DNA from: Pseudomonas jessenii
GTDB taxonomy: Bacteria; Pseudomonadota; Gammaproteobacteria; Pseudomonadales; Pseudomonadaceae
Direction of reading: 5' to 3'
Assembly (NCBI RefSeq): GCF_002236115.1
Contig: NZ_NIWT01000007.1
Location: forward strand, 1-64,000
Length of the DNA: 64,000 nucleotides
Position numbers and translations under genes: made by a program. Positions 45,758 to 54,878 of the stretch are shown piece after piece; position 1 is the first letter of the stretch; every line of letters begins with the position of its first letter. The notes beneath the pieces are model-generated. The model was not told where the DNA came from. It ran no database searches and was given only the letters and a program-made list of their open reading frames with translations.

Positions 45758-46687
45758 TTAGTGTTTGCTCATCAATCCATGCAGAACGCCGAACCGCAGA
45801 CCCGGTTCAGACGCAATCATGTGCGTGATCCCGAACACCTTGAATGCCGCCAGCATCACCACCAGACCGCCGGGCAGAATGCTCAGGCGGTGGATGGGCA
45901 AACCGGCCAACTTGAGGTGTTTCACATGTTTGACTTCCAGCAGGCGCAACGACAGGCGCAACAGGCCACCGTAGGTGATGCCGCCTTGGCCGTCATCATT
46001 GAGGCCATTGGCCTTGAGCACCTTGGCCAGCATCCGCGCCGTCCCTGAAGAACCGATCGCCTGCTGCCAACCCATGGCGCGATAGCGGCGGGCAATGCGT
46101 TCGAATTGCACGGTGGCTGCACGTTCGGCCTCCAGCAGCGCTTCGGCCACGATCCGCCCGCCGTGGAAGTAATGCGCACCGAAGGTGCCGCTGCCGATGG
46201 CAATGCTCTCGGTGACCAGCAACTGGTCGCCACGGCCGATGATCATTTCCGTGGAGCCACCGCCGATATCCACCACCAGCCGCGTGGTTTGCGCCGGCAA
46301 GGTGTGGGCGACGCCGGCGTAGACCAGTTGCGCCTCTTCGTGACCGGAAATGACGTCGATGCGAAAGCCCAGGTGCCGCTCGGCACTGGCCAGGAACAGC
46401 GGCGCATTGTCCGCTTCGCGTACCGCGCTGGTGGCCACCGCCCGCACGCGCCCGGCCTCGAAGCCGCGCAGTTTCTTGCCGAATCGCGCCAGCGCCTGCC
46501 AGCCACGGTCCAGCGCCAATTCATCGAGCGCCCCGCCCTGCAGGCCCTCGGCCAGACGCACCGGTTCACGCAGGGTTTTCACTTCCTGGATGACCATCTG
46601 CTGGTTCCGTCTCACCGACTGGCCAATCATCAGGCGAAACGCATTGGAACCCAGGTCGATGGCGGCAAACAGCGGGGCGTCTTTCAT
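45758..46687 (-). CDS. Ppx/GppA-family exopolyphosphatase
   Basis: 309 residues, the short form of the family (only the two actin-like domains, without the C-terminal HD part). Motifs are FAAIDLGSNAFRLMIG (phosphate 1), ISGHEEAQLVYAGVAH, RLVVDIGGGSTEMIIG (phosphate 2) and GSSGTARMLAKVL. It cleaves terminal phosphate of polyphosphate or of pppGpp. AAGGAACC precedes the ATG. A good Pho box on the same strand lies about 90 bases upstream (46774-46791), so induction by PhoB under phosphate starvation is likely. Confidence 0.87.
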   Translation of the reverse strand: MKDAPLFAAIDLGSNAFRLMIGQSVRRNQQMVIQEVKTLREPVRLAEGLQGGALDELALDRGWQALARFGKKLRGFEAGRVRAVATSAVREADNAPLFLASAERHLGFRIDVISGHEEAQLVYAGVAHTLPAQTTRLVVDIGGGSTEMIIGRGDQLLVTESIAIGSGTFGAHYFHGGRIVAEALLEAERAATVQFERIARRYRAMGWQQAIGSSGTARMLAKVLKANGLNDDGQGGITYGGLLRLSLRLLEVKHVKHLKLAGLPIHRLSILPGGLVVMLAAFKVFGITHMIASEPGLRFGVLHGLMSKH

Positions 46688-46773
46688 ATGGGGTTCCTTG
46701 CACATTCATCTGCCGGCGGACTGACGGCCGCCAGTCACTCAAAACGGATTGCGAGGATCTTGCCATTGCTTCG

Positions 46774-46791
46774 ATGACACCCGGATGACAG
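46774..46791 (-). promoter_or_regulatory. Pho box for the Ppx/GppA gene
   Basis: On the minus strand CTGTCAT-CCGG-GTGTCAT, 13 of 14 matches to the PhoB half-site consensus. CAAGAT as -10 follows 11 bases later, the normal spacing for PhoB-activated promoters. Confidence 0.6.
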
Positions 46792-46859
46792 GCCTGGAGT
46801 TCTGAGCCACACCACAACACTGGCAGGATTTTCGGCATCCTGATGGATGGCCGTGAAGC

Positions 46860-46894
46860 TGTCATCGAATCGTCATGGACCGAGCGCCATACTC
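46860..46894 (+). promoter_or_regulatory. divergent Pho box and -10
   Basis: On the plus strand CTGTCAT-CGAA-TCGTCAT (46860-46877; second half 5 of 7) followed after 11 bases by CATACT (46889-46894) as -10. It points right, where there is no coding gene but a terminator 30 bases on. Confidence 0.5.
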
Positions 46895-46900
46895 AGTCCA

Positions 46901-46949
46901 TCCAATGCGTGCTTTAACTTTCCGCTGCCAGTCCCGGCAGCTTTTTTTT
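46901..46949 (+). ncRNA. candidate very short PhoB-driven RNA
   Basis: Between the plus-strand Pho promoter and a strong terminator (GCTGCC 46924-46929, GGCAGC 46936-46941, then eight T) there is room for a transcript of about 50 nt with a roughly 20-nt unpaired 5' segment. No plus-strand gene starts before the terminator, and the flanking genes are on the minus strand. Existence is predicted from promoter and terminator only. Confidence 0.4.
46924..46949 (+). terminator. intrinsic terminator of the candidate RNA
   Basis: GCTGCC-agtccc-GGCAGC followed by eight T on the plus strand. On the minus strand there is no T run, so it cannot end the minus-strand lipoprotein gene. Confidence 0.75.
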
Positions 46950-46963
46950 GCCTGAAATTGCCC

Positions 46964-47302
46964 TTACAAACACTCCTGCGCCGCACGCTCGAACGTCGAC
47001 GGCACGAAGGTCGACGCCAGCAGCTTGCGCTCGTACAGGAATACCTTGCCGCCGTTCGAGGCTTTATAGGTTTCAAGCACGTTGTCCGCCGACACTTTGC
47101 TTGATACGACGATCCGGTAGCTGCGCTGGGTCTGCGACACCGTTGGGTTGAGCGCATCGTGCTGCAACTTCGGCACCACGCAATGGGTGTACTCCTCCGG
47201 CGACTTGCTGGTCTGCAAGGTCATGGTCGGATCGTTCGGCGTGGCACAACCGGCCAGCAGCAGCGAAGCGAAGGCCAGGGTCGGGGCAAAAACAGTGCGC
47301 AT
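46964..47302 (-). CDS. small lipoprotein of unknown function
   Basis: 112 residues with a lipobox (FASLLLAGCATP), Cys at residue 19, so lipid-anchored. The mature part carries two Cys (EYTHCVVPKL and the C-terminal AAQECL) that could form a disulfide, and is otherwise beta-rich (RSYRIVVSSKV, KVFLYERKLL). The residue after the lipid Cys is Ala, which suggests outer-membrane sorting. It resembles small Pseudomonas lipoproteins without assigned role. It lies 67 bases downstream of the next minus-strand gene. Confidence 0.8.
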   Translation of the reverse strand: MRTVFAPTLAFASLLLAGCATPNDPTMTLQTSKSPEEYTHCVVPKLQHDALNPTVSQTQRSYRIVVSSKVSADNVLETYKASNGGKVFLYERKLLASTFVPSTFERAAQECL

Positions 47303-47369
47303 GAATCAGGTCCTGAATAGAAATCCACGGTGGATCGGGTTGCCCGCCGCTCAATGGACGTCGGGCTTG

Positions 47370-48032
47370 TTAATTTGTTGTTGCGGTCAATCCGGCGGTT
47401 ACCAGCGCCTTCAACGATGCATCGAACTGTTTCAGCGCGGTCAGTTGCAGGTCGCGTTGCTGTTCGATTTGCGCGGCGATCTCGGGCGCGGTCTTGTCAT
47501 GCACCCATACCGACGGCAGTTGTTTTTCCACCGCGCCTTCGGCCTTGCCGATGTACTGCAGGTTGGCGTCGTAGAACCGCGCGGCGAAACGCGCCTCGAC
47601 CCGGTCGTTACGCTGGGTCAGCAACTGGTTGTGGGTATCGAGCATCACCACCACATCGGGATGGGCCTGCACCAGGGCATCGAGATTTTCGTAGACCGTC
47701 ACCGACAGAAAAGTGTGGTGCAACGAACCCATCAGCCAGTCGATGGCCAGGGCCGGATCGGAACTGTTGACGAACGCCTGGCGAATCCGTGTATCCAGTG
47801 CGTTTTTCGCACCGTTGACGGCCACCGAGTGGTATTGCTCAAGGTATTGCAGGTTTTCCACAGTGTTGTCGCTGTAGAGCACCCCGACCGTCTGACCGTA
47901 TTGCAGCCCGCTGTGACCGCCGGTGATCGGCGGCAGATGGCAGGCGCGTGCATCTTCGGCAAAGGCCGATGCGGTGGACGCAACACTGCCCAGCAACAGG
48001 GCAATCACAGCCAGTCGGGTCAAGATATTCAT
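47370..48032 (-). CDS. secreted protein of unknown function
   Basis: 220 residues with a signal peptide (LAVIALLLGSVASTASAFA). The mature part has HSGLQYGQTVGVLYSDNTVENLQYLEQYH, IDWLMGSLHHTFLSVTVYENLDALVQAHPDVVVMLDTHNQLL and a helical C-terminal part rich in Ala, Gln and Lys. This could be an ABC-type transport accessory or a periplasmic scaffold; I do not recognise a catalytic motif. It is followed by the small lipoprotein gene (67-base gap), and the two may be cotranscribed. Codon use is native. Confidence 0.75.
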   Translation of the reverse strand: MNILTRLAVIALLLGSVASTASAFAEDARACHLPPITGGHSGLQYGQTVGVLYSDNTVENLQYLEQYHSVAVNGAKNALDTRIRQAFVNSSDPALAIDWLMGSLHHTFLSVTVYENLDALVQAHPDVVVMLDTHNQLLTQRNDRVEARFAARFYDANLQYIGKAEGAVEKQLPSVWVHDKTAPEIAAQIEQQRDLQLTALKQFDASLKALVTAGLTATTN

Positions 48033-48162
48033 CGCGCAGGTTCCTTGAGCAGCGTGTTCAATGCAGGCAATTTTCCGCCTTTGCGCACAAAACAGAACTT
48101 GCGATTCTTGATGGTGACTATTGATTGAACCAATAGTGTGGCGGCGGGGTTCCCGCGGGCGA

Positions 48163-48189
48163 AAAAAAGCCCGGCTCGACCGGGCTTTT
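48163..48189 (-). terminator. terminator of the 111-residue lipoprotein gene
   Basis: AAAAGCCCGG and CCGGGCTTTT with a 5-base loop. On the minus strand it is followed by seven T, 26 bases after the lipoprotein stop. Confidence 0.85.
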
Positions 48190-48214
48190 CACGTCAAGGC
48201 GACAGGTATTGCGT

Positions 48215-48550
48215 TTATTGAACGTTCTTCAGCTTAACCACATCACCGGAAATCTTGGTGGTGTAACCCGTCAGGACCCACGCCCAGAACCAGCGCTCCT
48301 GCACCTGTGTGTTGATCATGGCATCGCCGCCTTTGGCCTTGATTGCCTCGTCCTGTGCGCGCACAAAACGACTGTTCTGACGGATCGGGATGATGCCAAA
48401 CAACAACAGGCCGGTGGCGCTCGCTTCACTGTGACCCAGCACGGTGTACTGACTGCTGTCGTAATGCTGGGTATTCATCGGGGCACTGTTGCAACCGGCC
48501 AGTACCAGACCGAACAGGGTAACGGCAGCCACTTTACTGAGGTATTTCAC
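48215..48550 (-). CDS. small lipoprotein, TRL-like
   Basis: 111 residues with a lipobox (FGLVLAGCNSA). The body has SEASATGLLLFGIIPIRQNSRFVRAQDEAIKAKGGDAMINTQVQERWFWAWVLTGYTTKISG, similar in layout to small TRL-like or DUF4156-like lipoproteins, in which a helix DEAIxxKGGDA is followed by an aromatic strand. Function unknown. It has its own terminator and sits alone between divergent and convergent neighbours. Confidence 0.8.
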   Translation of the reverse strand: MKYLSKVAAVTLFGLVLAGCNSAPMNTQHYDSSQYTVLGHSEASATGLLLFGIIPIRQNSRFVRAQDEAIKAKGGDAMINTQVQERWFWAWVLTGYTTKISGDVVKLKNVQ

Positions 48551-48756
48551 TGAACAACTCCAGAGGGGGAACGCCCGAGATCAATTCTCGGGCGGTGCGC
48601 ATCCTAGCGAAAATGATGCCTCATTAACATCACCCTTGAAGCTGACCACAGCAATAGTGTTCAGTTGGCGCAAATTTACCGGTCTATGGCGCATACATTG
48701 CTGTGGCGACAGCTGCAATCAGCGGATAGTCAGACGCTTTATCAAGGAGAGAAAAA

Positions 48757-49074
48757 ATGGTCACTTGCTACTTGAAATACGTGCTCGATCCCTACCAGCT
48801 CGAAGCGTTCGAGCACTACGGCAAGTTGTGGATTCCCCTGGTGGAAAAGTTCGGCGGCCAGCACCACGGCTACTTTTTGCCGTCGGAGGGTGCCAACAAC
48901 ATCGCCCTGGCGCTGTTCACCTTCCCCAGCCTGGCGGCGTACGAACATTACCGGCAGCAGTCGATGAACGATCCAGAGTGCATCGCAGCCTTCAAGTACG
49001 CCGAGGAGAAGAAATTCATCCTCAGCTACGAGCGATCGTTCATGCGGCCGGTGTTTGGCGAGCAGGCGCGCTGA
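48757..49074 (+). CDS. NIPSNAP-family protein
   Basis: 105 residues in the dimeric alpha/beta-barrel fold: VTCYLKYVLDPYQLEAFEHYGKLWIPLVEKFGGQHHGYFLPSEG and ALFTFPSLAAYEHYRQQSMNDPEC. Family members are small-molecule binders or monooxygenase-like; the exact role is not known. CAAGGAGAG precedes the ATG. Its stop is convergent with the GNAT gene one base away. Confidence 0.85.
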   Translation: MVTCYLKYVLDPYQLEAFEHYGKLWIPLVEKFGGQHHGYFLPSEGANNIALALFTFPSLAAYEHYRQQSMNDPECIAAFKYAEEKKFILSYERSFMRPVFGEQAR

Positions 49075-49075
49075 G

Positions 49076-49534
49076 TCAGCCTTTTTGCAGATCCAGGCAA
49101 TAGGTGTAGTAACCGGGGTCGCGCACCCAGCCCAGGGATTCATACAGACGCTGGGCGGTGACGTTGTCGGTGGCGGTTTCCAGGGTCATGCCTTTGCCAC
49201 CGGCCAGCTTCGCAAAATCCCGGGCGGTGTTCATCAGCAAGGTGCCGACGCCTTTGCCCCGGGCGGCGGGTGTGGTGAACAGGTCACCGAGCAGCCAGGT
49301 GCGATGGGCGTCGATCGAGGAAAAGGTCGGGAACAGCTGGACGAAGCCGAGGTTTTCACCATCGCTGTCCCGGGCAAGAAAAATCACCGATTCATCCCGG
49401 GCGAGGCGCTCGGCGATGAAAGCGCGCGATTGCGAAAGGTTCGACGACTGCTGGTAGAACATCCGGTAGGCGTCAAACAAAGGGGCGATCTGGTCGATGT
49501 GCGATGCGTCGGCGCGCAGGGCCTGAATAGCCAT
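49076..49534 (-). CDS. GNAT-family N-acetyltransferase
   Basis: 152 residues from the ATG at 49534 (GGAG upstream). The acetyl-CoA loop is GDLFTTPAARGKGVGTLLMNTARDFA (R/Q-x-x-G-x-G/A variant RGKGVG), with the C-terminal strand NVTAQRLYESLGWVRD. Substrate unknown. It is monocistronic, facing the NIPSNAP gene. Confidence 0.85.
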   Translation of the reverse strand: MAIQALRADASHIDQIAPLFDAYRMFYQQSSNLSQSRAFIAERLARDESVIFLARDSDGENLGFVQLFPTFSSIDAHRTWLLGDLFTTPAARGKGVGTLLMNTARDFAKLAGGKGMTLETATDNVTAQRLYESLGWVRDPGYYTYCLDLQKG

Positions 49535-49624
49535 GAGGGTGCTCCATTGCGGTCTCAAGGAATTACAGACTAGCAATGGCGAGGCAACAGCGACGTAAAA
49601 TTTTCTGAAAGCACCGCCGCCTAC

Positions 49625-49714
49625 TGTGGGAGCGGGCTTGCTCGCGAAGAGGCCGTGTCAGTCGACATAAATGTTGAATGACACGCCGCTTTCGCGAGCA
49701 AGCTCGCTCCCACA
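49625..49714. repeat. REP doublet, 90-bp class
   Basis: TGTGGGAGCGGGC...GCTCGCTCCCACA, exactly 90 bp, with the shared core AATGTTGAATG. Confidence 0.9.
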
Positions 49715-49730
49715 TTAGATTTCCACATTG

Positions 49731-49751
49731 GATTGCGGATTGCGGATTGCG
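49731..49751. repeat. three tandem copies of a 7-base unit
   Basis: GATTGCG three times in a row, ending one base before the stop codon of the GMC oxidase gene. Possible slippage tract, but outside the coding part. Confidence 0.7.
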
Positions 49752-49752
49752 G

Positions 49753-51456
49753 TCAGACCCGCACATTACGCCCCGGCAGCGAAGTACGCTGGCTGCTTTC
49801 CCAGCCCTCGACCAGCCCCACCGGCACATCCGCCGACGGCAGCATCTGCACGCCACGCACCAGGTCGGATGCCCGCTCGGCAAGCATGATGGTCGGCGCA
49901 TTGAGGTTGCCGTTCGGCTCAGTCGGGAACACCGACGAATCGATCACCCGCAGACCGGCGATACCACGCACGCGCAATTCGGAATCGACCACCGCCATGT
50001 CGTCCTCGCCCATGCGACACGAACCGCACGGATGGTAGGTGCTTTCAAGGTTGTCACGCACGAAGGCGTCGAGGTCTTCATCGCTGGTCACTTGCGCGCC
50101 CGGGGCGATTTCGCCGTCGCGGAAGCGGTCCATGGCTTTCTGGCCAATGATCTCGCGGGTCAGGCGAATGCAGCGGCGGAAACCTTCACGGTCCTCTTCC
50201 CGCTCCAGATAGTTGAAGCGGATTTCCGGATGCTCGTACGGATCGGCCGAGCGCACGCGCACATAACCACGGCTTTTCGGTTTGTTCGGCCCGGTCAGCA
50301 CCATGAAGCCGTGGCCCTTGATCGGTTTGTTGCCGTCGTAGCGCATCGCCGCCGGCAAAAAGTGGAACTGGATGTCCGGCCAGCGCAGGCCCTTCTCGGA
50401 GCGAATGAAACCACCGGCCTCGAAATGGTTGGTTGCGCCCAGGCCGTCCTTGAACAGCAGCCAGCGCAGACCGATCATCAGCTTGCTCAGCGGGTCCATC
50501 TTGCTGTTGAGGGTCACCGGCTCCTTGCAACCGAACTGGATGTACACCTCGGCGTGATCCTGCAGGTTCTCCCCTACCCCCGGCAGGTCATGGCGTACGC
50601 CGATCCCGGCCTTGCGCAGGACGTCCGCCGGGCCGATGCCCGAGCGTTGCAGCAGGTGCGGCGAACCGATCGGCCCGGACGAGATCAGCACTTCGCGGTT
50701 GCAATACACCTGGTGGGTCTGGCCGCCGTGGTCATACATGACCCCCACCGCACGCTTGCCTTCGAGGATGACCTGGCGCGTCATCGCATGGGTGATCACC
50801 GTCAGGTTCGGACGGCCCATGGCCGGGCGCAGATAGGCGTTGGCCGTGGAGCAGCGCACGCCGTTCTTCACAGTCATGTGCATGGCGCCGAAACCTTCCT
50901 GCATGTAGCCGTTGCAGTCTTCGGTCTTGATGTAGCCAGCTTCCGCGCCGGCTTCGACCCAGGCACCGTACAGCGGGTTTTTCATATGGTTGCCGTTGGT
51001 GGTGTGCAGCGGCCCGGTTTGCCCGCGATAGCTATCACCACCCGACTCGTAGCTCTCGGCGCGCTTGAAGTACGGCAGGCAGTTGCGATAGCCCCAGCCT
51101 TCGGCACCCAGGGATTCCCACTCGTCAAAGTCCAGTGCATGGCCACGGATGTACACAAGGCCATTGATCGACGACGAGCCGCCCAGCACCTTGCCCCGTG
51201 GGCAGTGAATGCGTCGGCCGTTGAGGTGGGTCTCCGGCTCGGTTTCGTAGCGCCAGTTGTACTTCTTGGTGTTCATCGGGATAGAGAAGGCACTGGGCAT
51301 CTGGATCACTACGCTCTTGTCACTGCCGCCGAATTCCAGGACCAGCACCGAGGTGGCCGGGTCTTCGCTCAGGCGGTTGGCCAACACACAACCTGCCGAG
51401 CCTGCGCCAATGATGATGTAGTCGTATTTTTGCGTAGCCATTTTTTGCGTGGTCAT
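49753..51456 (-). CDS. GMC-family flavin oxidoreductase (choline dehydrogenase-like)
   Basis: 567 residues. The FAD motif is [23 protein letters not shown]; the second GMC signature is [15 protein letters not shown]; the active-site region has [10 protein letters not shown] (His) and [14 protein letters not shown] (Asn). It resembles choline dehydrogenase but is a distinct paralogue, since canonical BetA has different residues after the FAD motif (FGGSDKS here). It probably oxidises an alcohol, possibly an amino or guanidino alcohol, to the aldehyde used by the dehydrogenase at 53317. GGGAGATAG precedes the ATG, three bases after the permease stop. Confidence 0.85.
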   Translation of the reverse strand: MTTQKMATQKYDYIIIGAGSAGCVLANRLSEDPATSVLVLEFGGSDKSVVIQMPSAFSIPMNTKKYNWRYETEPETHLNGRRIHCPRGKVLGGSSSINGLVYIRGHALDFDEWESLGAEGWGYRNCLPYFKRAESYESGGDSYRGQTGPLHTTNGNHMKNPLYGAWVEAGAEAGYIKTEDCNGYMQEGFGAMHMTVKNGVRCSTANAYLRPAMGRPNLTVITHAMTRQVILEGKRAVGVMYDHGGQTHQVYCNREVLISSGPIGSPHLLQRSGIGPADVLRKAGIGVRHDLPGVGENLQDHAEVYIQFGCKEPVTLNSKMDPLSKLMIGLRWLLFKDGLGATNHFEAGGFIRSEKGLRWPDIQFHFLPAAMRYDGNKPIKGHGFMVLTGPNKPKSRGYVRVRSADPYEHPEIRFNYLEREEDREGFRRCIRLTREIIGQKAMDRFRDGEIAPGAQVTSDEDLDAFVRDNLESTYHPCGSCRMGEDDMAVVDSELRVRGIAGLRVIDSSVFPTEPNGNLNAPTIMLAERASDLVRGVQMLPSADVPVGLVEGWESSQRTSLPGRNVRV

Positions 51457-51458
51457 GA

Positions 51459-53033
51459 CTATCTCCCGACCGTTGATTCAGTGAATACCGGCATAGGCTG
51501 CTGTTTGTGGGTCAGCGTGTCGCCGGTGGTGTATTGCGGGGAGTTTTTCTCAATCTGCTGGATCACCGCCTCTTCGCGCTTGAGATCGATCGAGCGGCTC
51601 AACCAGTAGTACGCCAGGCCCGATACGATCAGCCCGACCAGCCAGGCGATGTCGATGCTGCCCAGCGCCTTGGCGAGCGGACCGACATACACCTCGCGCT
51701 GTTCAACGCCGTCGAAGATGTAGAAGAACGGGATCATCGAGATAAAACCGATGGCATAGGCGGCGATACCGCGCAGTCCCCAGCTGCCGTAAATGTTGCC
51801 GTGGGGCATGAAGAAGTGCGGGATGGCGTAGCGGCCCTTGCGCACGAAGAAGTAGTCGGTGAGGTTGACCGAGGTCCAGGGCACCAGGAAGTACAGCATC
51901 ACCACCAGGTAGATCCCCAGTACCGACAGGCCTTTGCCGGAACTCTGGATGCTCAGGGCCACGCCCAGTTGCAGCAGGATCACGAAGCCGATGGCCAGGA
52001 TGCGTGCCTTGCGGGTTGGCTCGATGTGCTTGATCGAGTCGACGCAGGTCAGCGTAGTCAGCTTGGCGCTGTAGATGTTCATCGCGATCACCGGCAGGAA
52101 CGCCAGGATGGTGACGACCACCACCGCCGTGCCCACCAGCGGCGACACGGTGTTGCCGACTTGCCCGAGGGCCACCAGCACGTCAGTGGAGTGCAGGTGA
52201 TCGGCCAGCCAGCCACCCACGGAAATCATCCACGCACCGGACAGCGACGCCCCAAGGAACACCACGGCGATCAGCTTGCCGCTGGAAGTATTCTTCGGCA
52301 GGTAGCGCGAGTAGTCCGACACATAAGGCGCATAGGCGATGTTGTAGCTGGCGGCCGCCGCAAACTGCGCGATGAAACCGGTCCAGTTGAAACCCAGCGG
52401 CTCCCGGGCCACTTCGCCCGCCGCCAGCGCCGGCATTACCGCGTCCGGCACCCAACCCATCAACACCGCCACGGTGACAAGGCCATACAGCGGCAGCGAC
52501 AGGAACAACGCCCATTTGAAGCTGCGGTGCATCCAGTCATGGCCGAGAATCGCCAGCACCGCCGCCGGTATGGTCACCGCCACCGCGATCACTGCGGGGT
52601 TGAAGCCGAACAGCGTGTGCAGCCCCTGCATCATCAGCACCAGGTTGACGATGTTGAAGCCGGCGAACACGAACAGCGTCGCCAGTAGCACCAGGATCAC
52701 CCCGCGATAACCGAACTGCGCGCGGGACTGGATCATCTGCGGCAGGCCAAGGTGCGGGCCTTGCGAGCCGTGAAACGCCATGAACAGCGTGCCGAACATG
52801 ATGCCCAGCGTGCCGGCGAGCGTGGTCCACAGTGCGGTCAGGCCGACGCTTGGGCCAACGAAGCCGATGGTCATGGTGAAGAAGGTGAAATTGCCGAGGA
52901 ACCAGAACGGGCCCTGGCTCGACAGTTTGTCGGTGCGCTCGTTCTCGGGGATGAAGTCGATCGAATGCCCCTCGACGACGGATTTTTCATCGAGGCTGGA
53001 CACGCTCGGGGCGGACTTGGCGTTAGTGTTCAT
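51459..53033 (-). CDS. NCS1-family permease
   Basis: 524 residues with 12 membrane helices in the NCS1 (purine/cytosine/allantoin) pattern: [47 protein letters not shown] (the conserved motif), [14 protein letters not shown] and [18 protein letters not shown]. It imports a nitrogen compound. Its neighbours (GMC oxidase, ALDH, ureohydrolase) suggest a guanidine or amine. It is upstream of the GMC gene in one operon. A second NCS1 gene of the same type is cut by the right window edge. Confidence 0.88.
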   Translation of the reverse strand: MNTNAKSAPSVSSLDEKSVVEGHSIDFIPENERTDKLSSQGPFWFLGNFTFFTMTIGFVGPSVGLTALWTTLAGTLGIMFGTLFMAFHGSQGPHLGLPQMIQSRAQFGYRGVILVLLATLFVFAGFNIVNLVLMMQGLHTLFGFNPAVIAVAVTIPAAVLAILGHDWMHRSFKWALFLSLPLYGLVTVAVLMGWVPDAVMPALAAGEVAREPLGFNWTGFIAQFAAAASYNIAYAPYVSDYSRYLPKNTSSGKLIAVVFLGASLSGAWMISVGGWLADHLHSTDVLVALGQVGNTVSPLVGTAVVVVTILAFLPVIAMNIYSAKLTTLTCVDSIKHIEPTRKARILAIGFVILLQLGVALSIQSSGKGLSVLGIYLVVMLYFLVPWTSVNLTDYFFVRKGRYAIPHFFMPHGNIYGSWGLRGIAAYAIGFISMIPFFYIFDGVEQREVYVGPLAKALGSIDIAWLVGLIVSGLAYYWLSRSIDLKREEAVIQQIEKNSPQYTTGDTLTHKQQPMPVFTESTVGR

Positions 53034-53094
53034 GACGGACTCTTATTGTTGGAAGATCATGACGAGATAACCGCGTTCTTTCGGGTGAACGACT

Positions 53095-53159
53095 CCCCTG
53101 TGGCCCTGAAAATGGGACTGCTGCGCAGTCCAGCGGGAGCAAGCTCCCTCGCCACAGGT
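53095..53159. repeat. second-type palindromic repeat (CCTCGCCACAGG family)
   Basis: CCTGTGGC...GGGACTGCTGCGCAGTCC...GGGAGCAAGCTCCCTCGCCACAGG. The TGCTGCGCA tip and CTCGCCACA end match the element at 63286. It is a different repeat class from the TGTGGGAG doublets. Confidence 0.75.
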
Positions 53160-53206
53160 TCAGTGTTGCCCGTGCCTACCTGGCGTTGTTGCTGGAACCG
53201 AAAACC

Positions 53207-53296
53207 TGTGGGAGCGAGCTTGCTCGCGATAGCGGAGGGTCAGGCAACACAGATGTCGAATGTGCAACCGTCATCGCGAGCAAGCTCGCTCCCACA
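53207..53296. repeat. REP doublet, 90-bp class
   Basis: TGTGGGAGCGAGC...GCTCGCTCCCACA, exactly 90 bp, core AGATGTCGAATGTG. It is followed at 53301-53320 by a perfect 20-base palindrome (TTGAGTCAG/CTGACTCAA) that overlaps the stop of the aldehyde dehydrogenase gene. Confidence 0.9.
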
Positions 53297-53316
53297 GGAA
53301 TTGAGTCAGCCCTGAC

Positions 53317-54825
53317 TCAAGGCAGCGTGATCCACACCGCCTTGGTTTCGAGCAGGTAATCGAGCTGCTCGGCGCCCAGGTCCTTGCCGAATCCGGACTG
53401 CTTGTAGCCACCGAACGGCATCGACGGATCGAGGGTGCCGTGGGCGTTGACGTAGACCGAACCGGCCTTGAGGCGCGGGATCAGGCTGTGCACTTTCCCG
53501 AGGTCGTTGGAATACAGTGCCGCCGCCAGGCCGTAAGGCGAGTCGTTGGCCAGGGCCAGTGCCTCTTCTTCATCGTCGAACGGTGCGGTGACCAGCACCG
53601 GGCCGAAGATCTCTTCCTGGACAATGCGCATGTCGTTGCGGCAATTAGCGAAAATGGTCGGCTCGACGAAGAAGCCAGGGCCATCGACCGGTTGACCGCC
53701 GTAGACCAGTTCGGCGCCTTCGGCTTTGCCGGTTTCGATGTACTCGGTCACGCGCTGCTTTTGCAGCGCCGAGACCAGCGGGCCGATGAAGCAGTCCGGG
53801 TCCAGGCCCGGGGCCATTTTCAGGGTGCGCGTGTAGGCGATCAGCTCACGCAGGAATTCGTCGTAGACGCTGCTATGAATATAGGCCCGCGTACCGGCGT
53901 CGCATACCTGCCCGGAGTTGAAAAACACGCCGTTGGCAACCGCTTGGGCGGCGGCCGGGATGTCGGCGTCGGCACAGACGATGACCGGTGATTTACCACC
54001 GAGTTCAAGGGTCAGCCGCTTCATGTCATCCAGCGCTGCGCGGCCGACAGTCTGGCCGACCGGGGTCGATCCGGTGAAGGTCAGTTTGTCGATGCCGGGA
54101 TGGGTGGCCATGGCCGCGCCGACCACGCTGCCGCGCCCGGTGACGATGTTGATCACGCCGTCAGGGATGCCCGCTTCCTGCACCAGTTCAGCGAAACGCA
54201 GGGCCGACAACGAAGTCAGTTCTGCGGGCTTGACCACCACGGTGCAACCGGTCGCCAGCGCCGCGCCGAGCTTCCAGGCCATGGTTTGCAGCGGGAAATT
54301 CCACGGCACGATGGCGCCGACCACACCTACCGCTTCCTTGCGGGTATAGGCCAGGTAGTTGCCCGGCAGCGAAGGTTCGACAGTACGGCCGTGCAGCTTG
54401 GTGGCCCAGCCGGCGAAGTAGCGCAGGGTATCCACGGTGCCCTGGATGTCCACGTCCTTGGCGAAGGCAACCGATTTGCCCATGTCGATGGATTCGATTT
54501 GCGCCAGTTCATCAGCGTTCTGTTCGATCAGGTCGGCCAGGCGCTGCATCATACGCTCGCGTTCCGCGGGTTTGGCCTGGCGCCAGGCGCCGCCGTCGAA
54601 CTGGGCGCGGGCGGCTTGCACGGCGCGGTCCAGGTCATCGGTGGTGCCCATGGGAATGCGGGTGATCAGGCCTTCGGTCGAGGGCTCGATCACATCGGAG
54701 GTTTCGCCGTTGCTGGCCTCGACCCAGGCGCCGCCGATGAACATTTTCTGGACCTTGCAGAGGAAGGTCTGGGTGGCTTCGCTGACGCCGAATTTTTGCA
54801 GGTAACTTTTGACGATCGTGTCCAT
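53317..54825 (-). CDS. aldehyde dehydrogenase, KauB/gamma-guanidinobutyraldehyde type candidate
   Basis: 502 residues. Catalytic Glu is in LTLELGGKSPVIV and Cys in FFNSGQVCDAGTRAYI; the NAD-binding part has GAIVPWNFPLQTMAWKLGAALATG and FTGSTPVGQTV. Sequence and length fit the phenylacetaldehyde/aminoaldehyde dehydrogenase group. Position beside the ureohydrolase gene (53-base gap) suggests 4-guanidinobutyraldehyde or a related aldehyde as substrate; that is inference. Its stop overlaps a palindrome, with the REP doublet immediately beyond. Confidence 0.85.
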   Translation of the reverse strand: MDTIVKSYLQKFGVSEATQTFLCKVQKMFIGGAWVEASNGETSDVIEPSTEGLITRIPMGTTDDLDRAVQAARAQFDGGAWRQAKPAERERMMQRLADLIEQNADELAQIESIDMGKSVAFAKDVDIQGTVDTLRYFAGWATKLHGRTVEPSLPGNYLAYTRKEAVGVVGAIVPWNFPLQTMAWKLGAALATGCTVVVKPAELTSLSALRFAELVQEAGIPDGVINIVTGRGSVVGAAMATHPGIDKLTFTGSTPVGQTVGRAALDDMKRLTLELGGKSPVIVCADADIPAAAQAVANGVFFNSGQVCDAGTRAYIHSSVYDEFLRELIAYTRTLKMAPGLDPDCFIGPLVSALQKQRVTEYIETGKAEGAELVYGGQPVDGPGFFVEPTIFANCRNDMRIVQEEIFGPVLVTAPFDDEEEALALANDSPYGLAAALYSNDLGKVHSLIPRLKAGSVYVNAHGTLDPSMPFGGYKQSGFGKDLGAEQLDYLLETKAVWITLP

Positions 54826-54878
54826 TTTTGTTCTCTCTGCCCGGCAGTCAGGGCCTGCCGGGTCACTGGTTTCGATGA

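Noticed and set aside
51507-52688. 393-codon plus-strand frame opposite the NCS1 permease
   Set aside because: His/Gln/Arg-rich antisense shadow of a membrane protein; no motif and no ribosome site.
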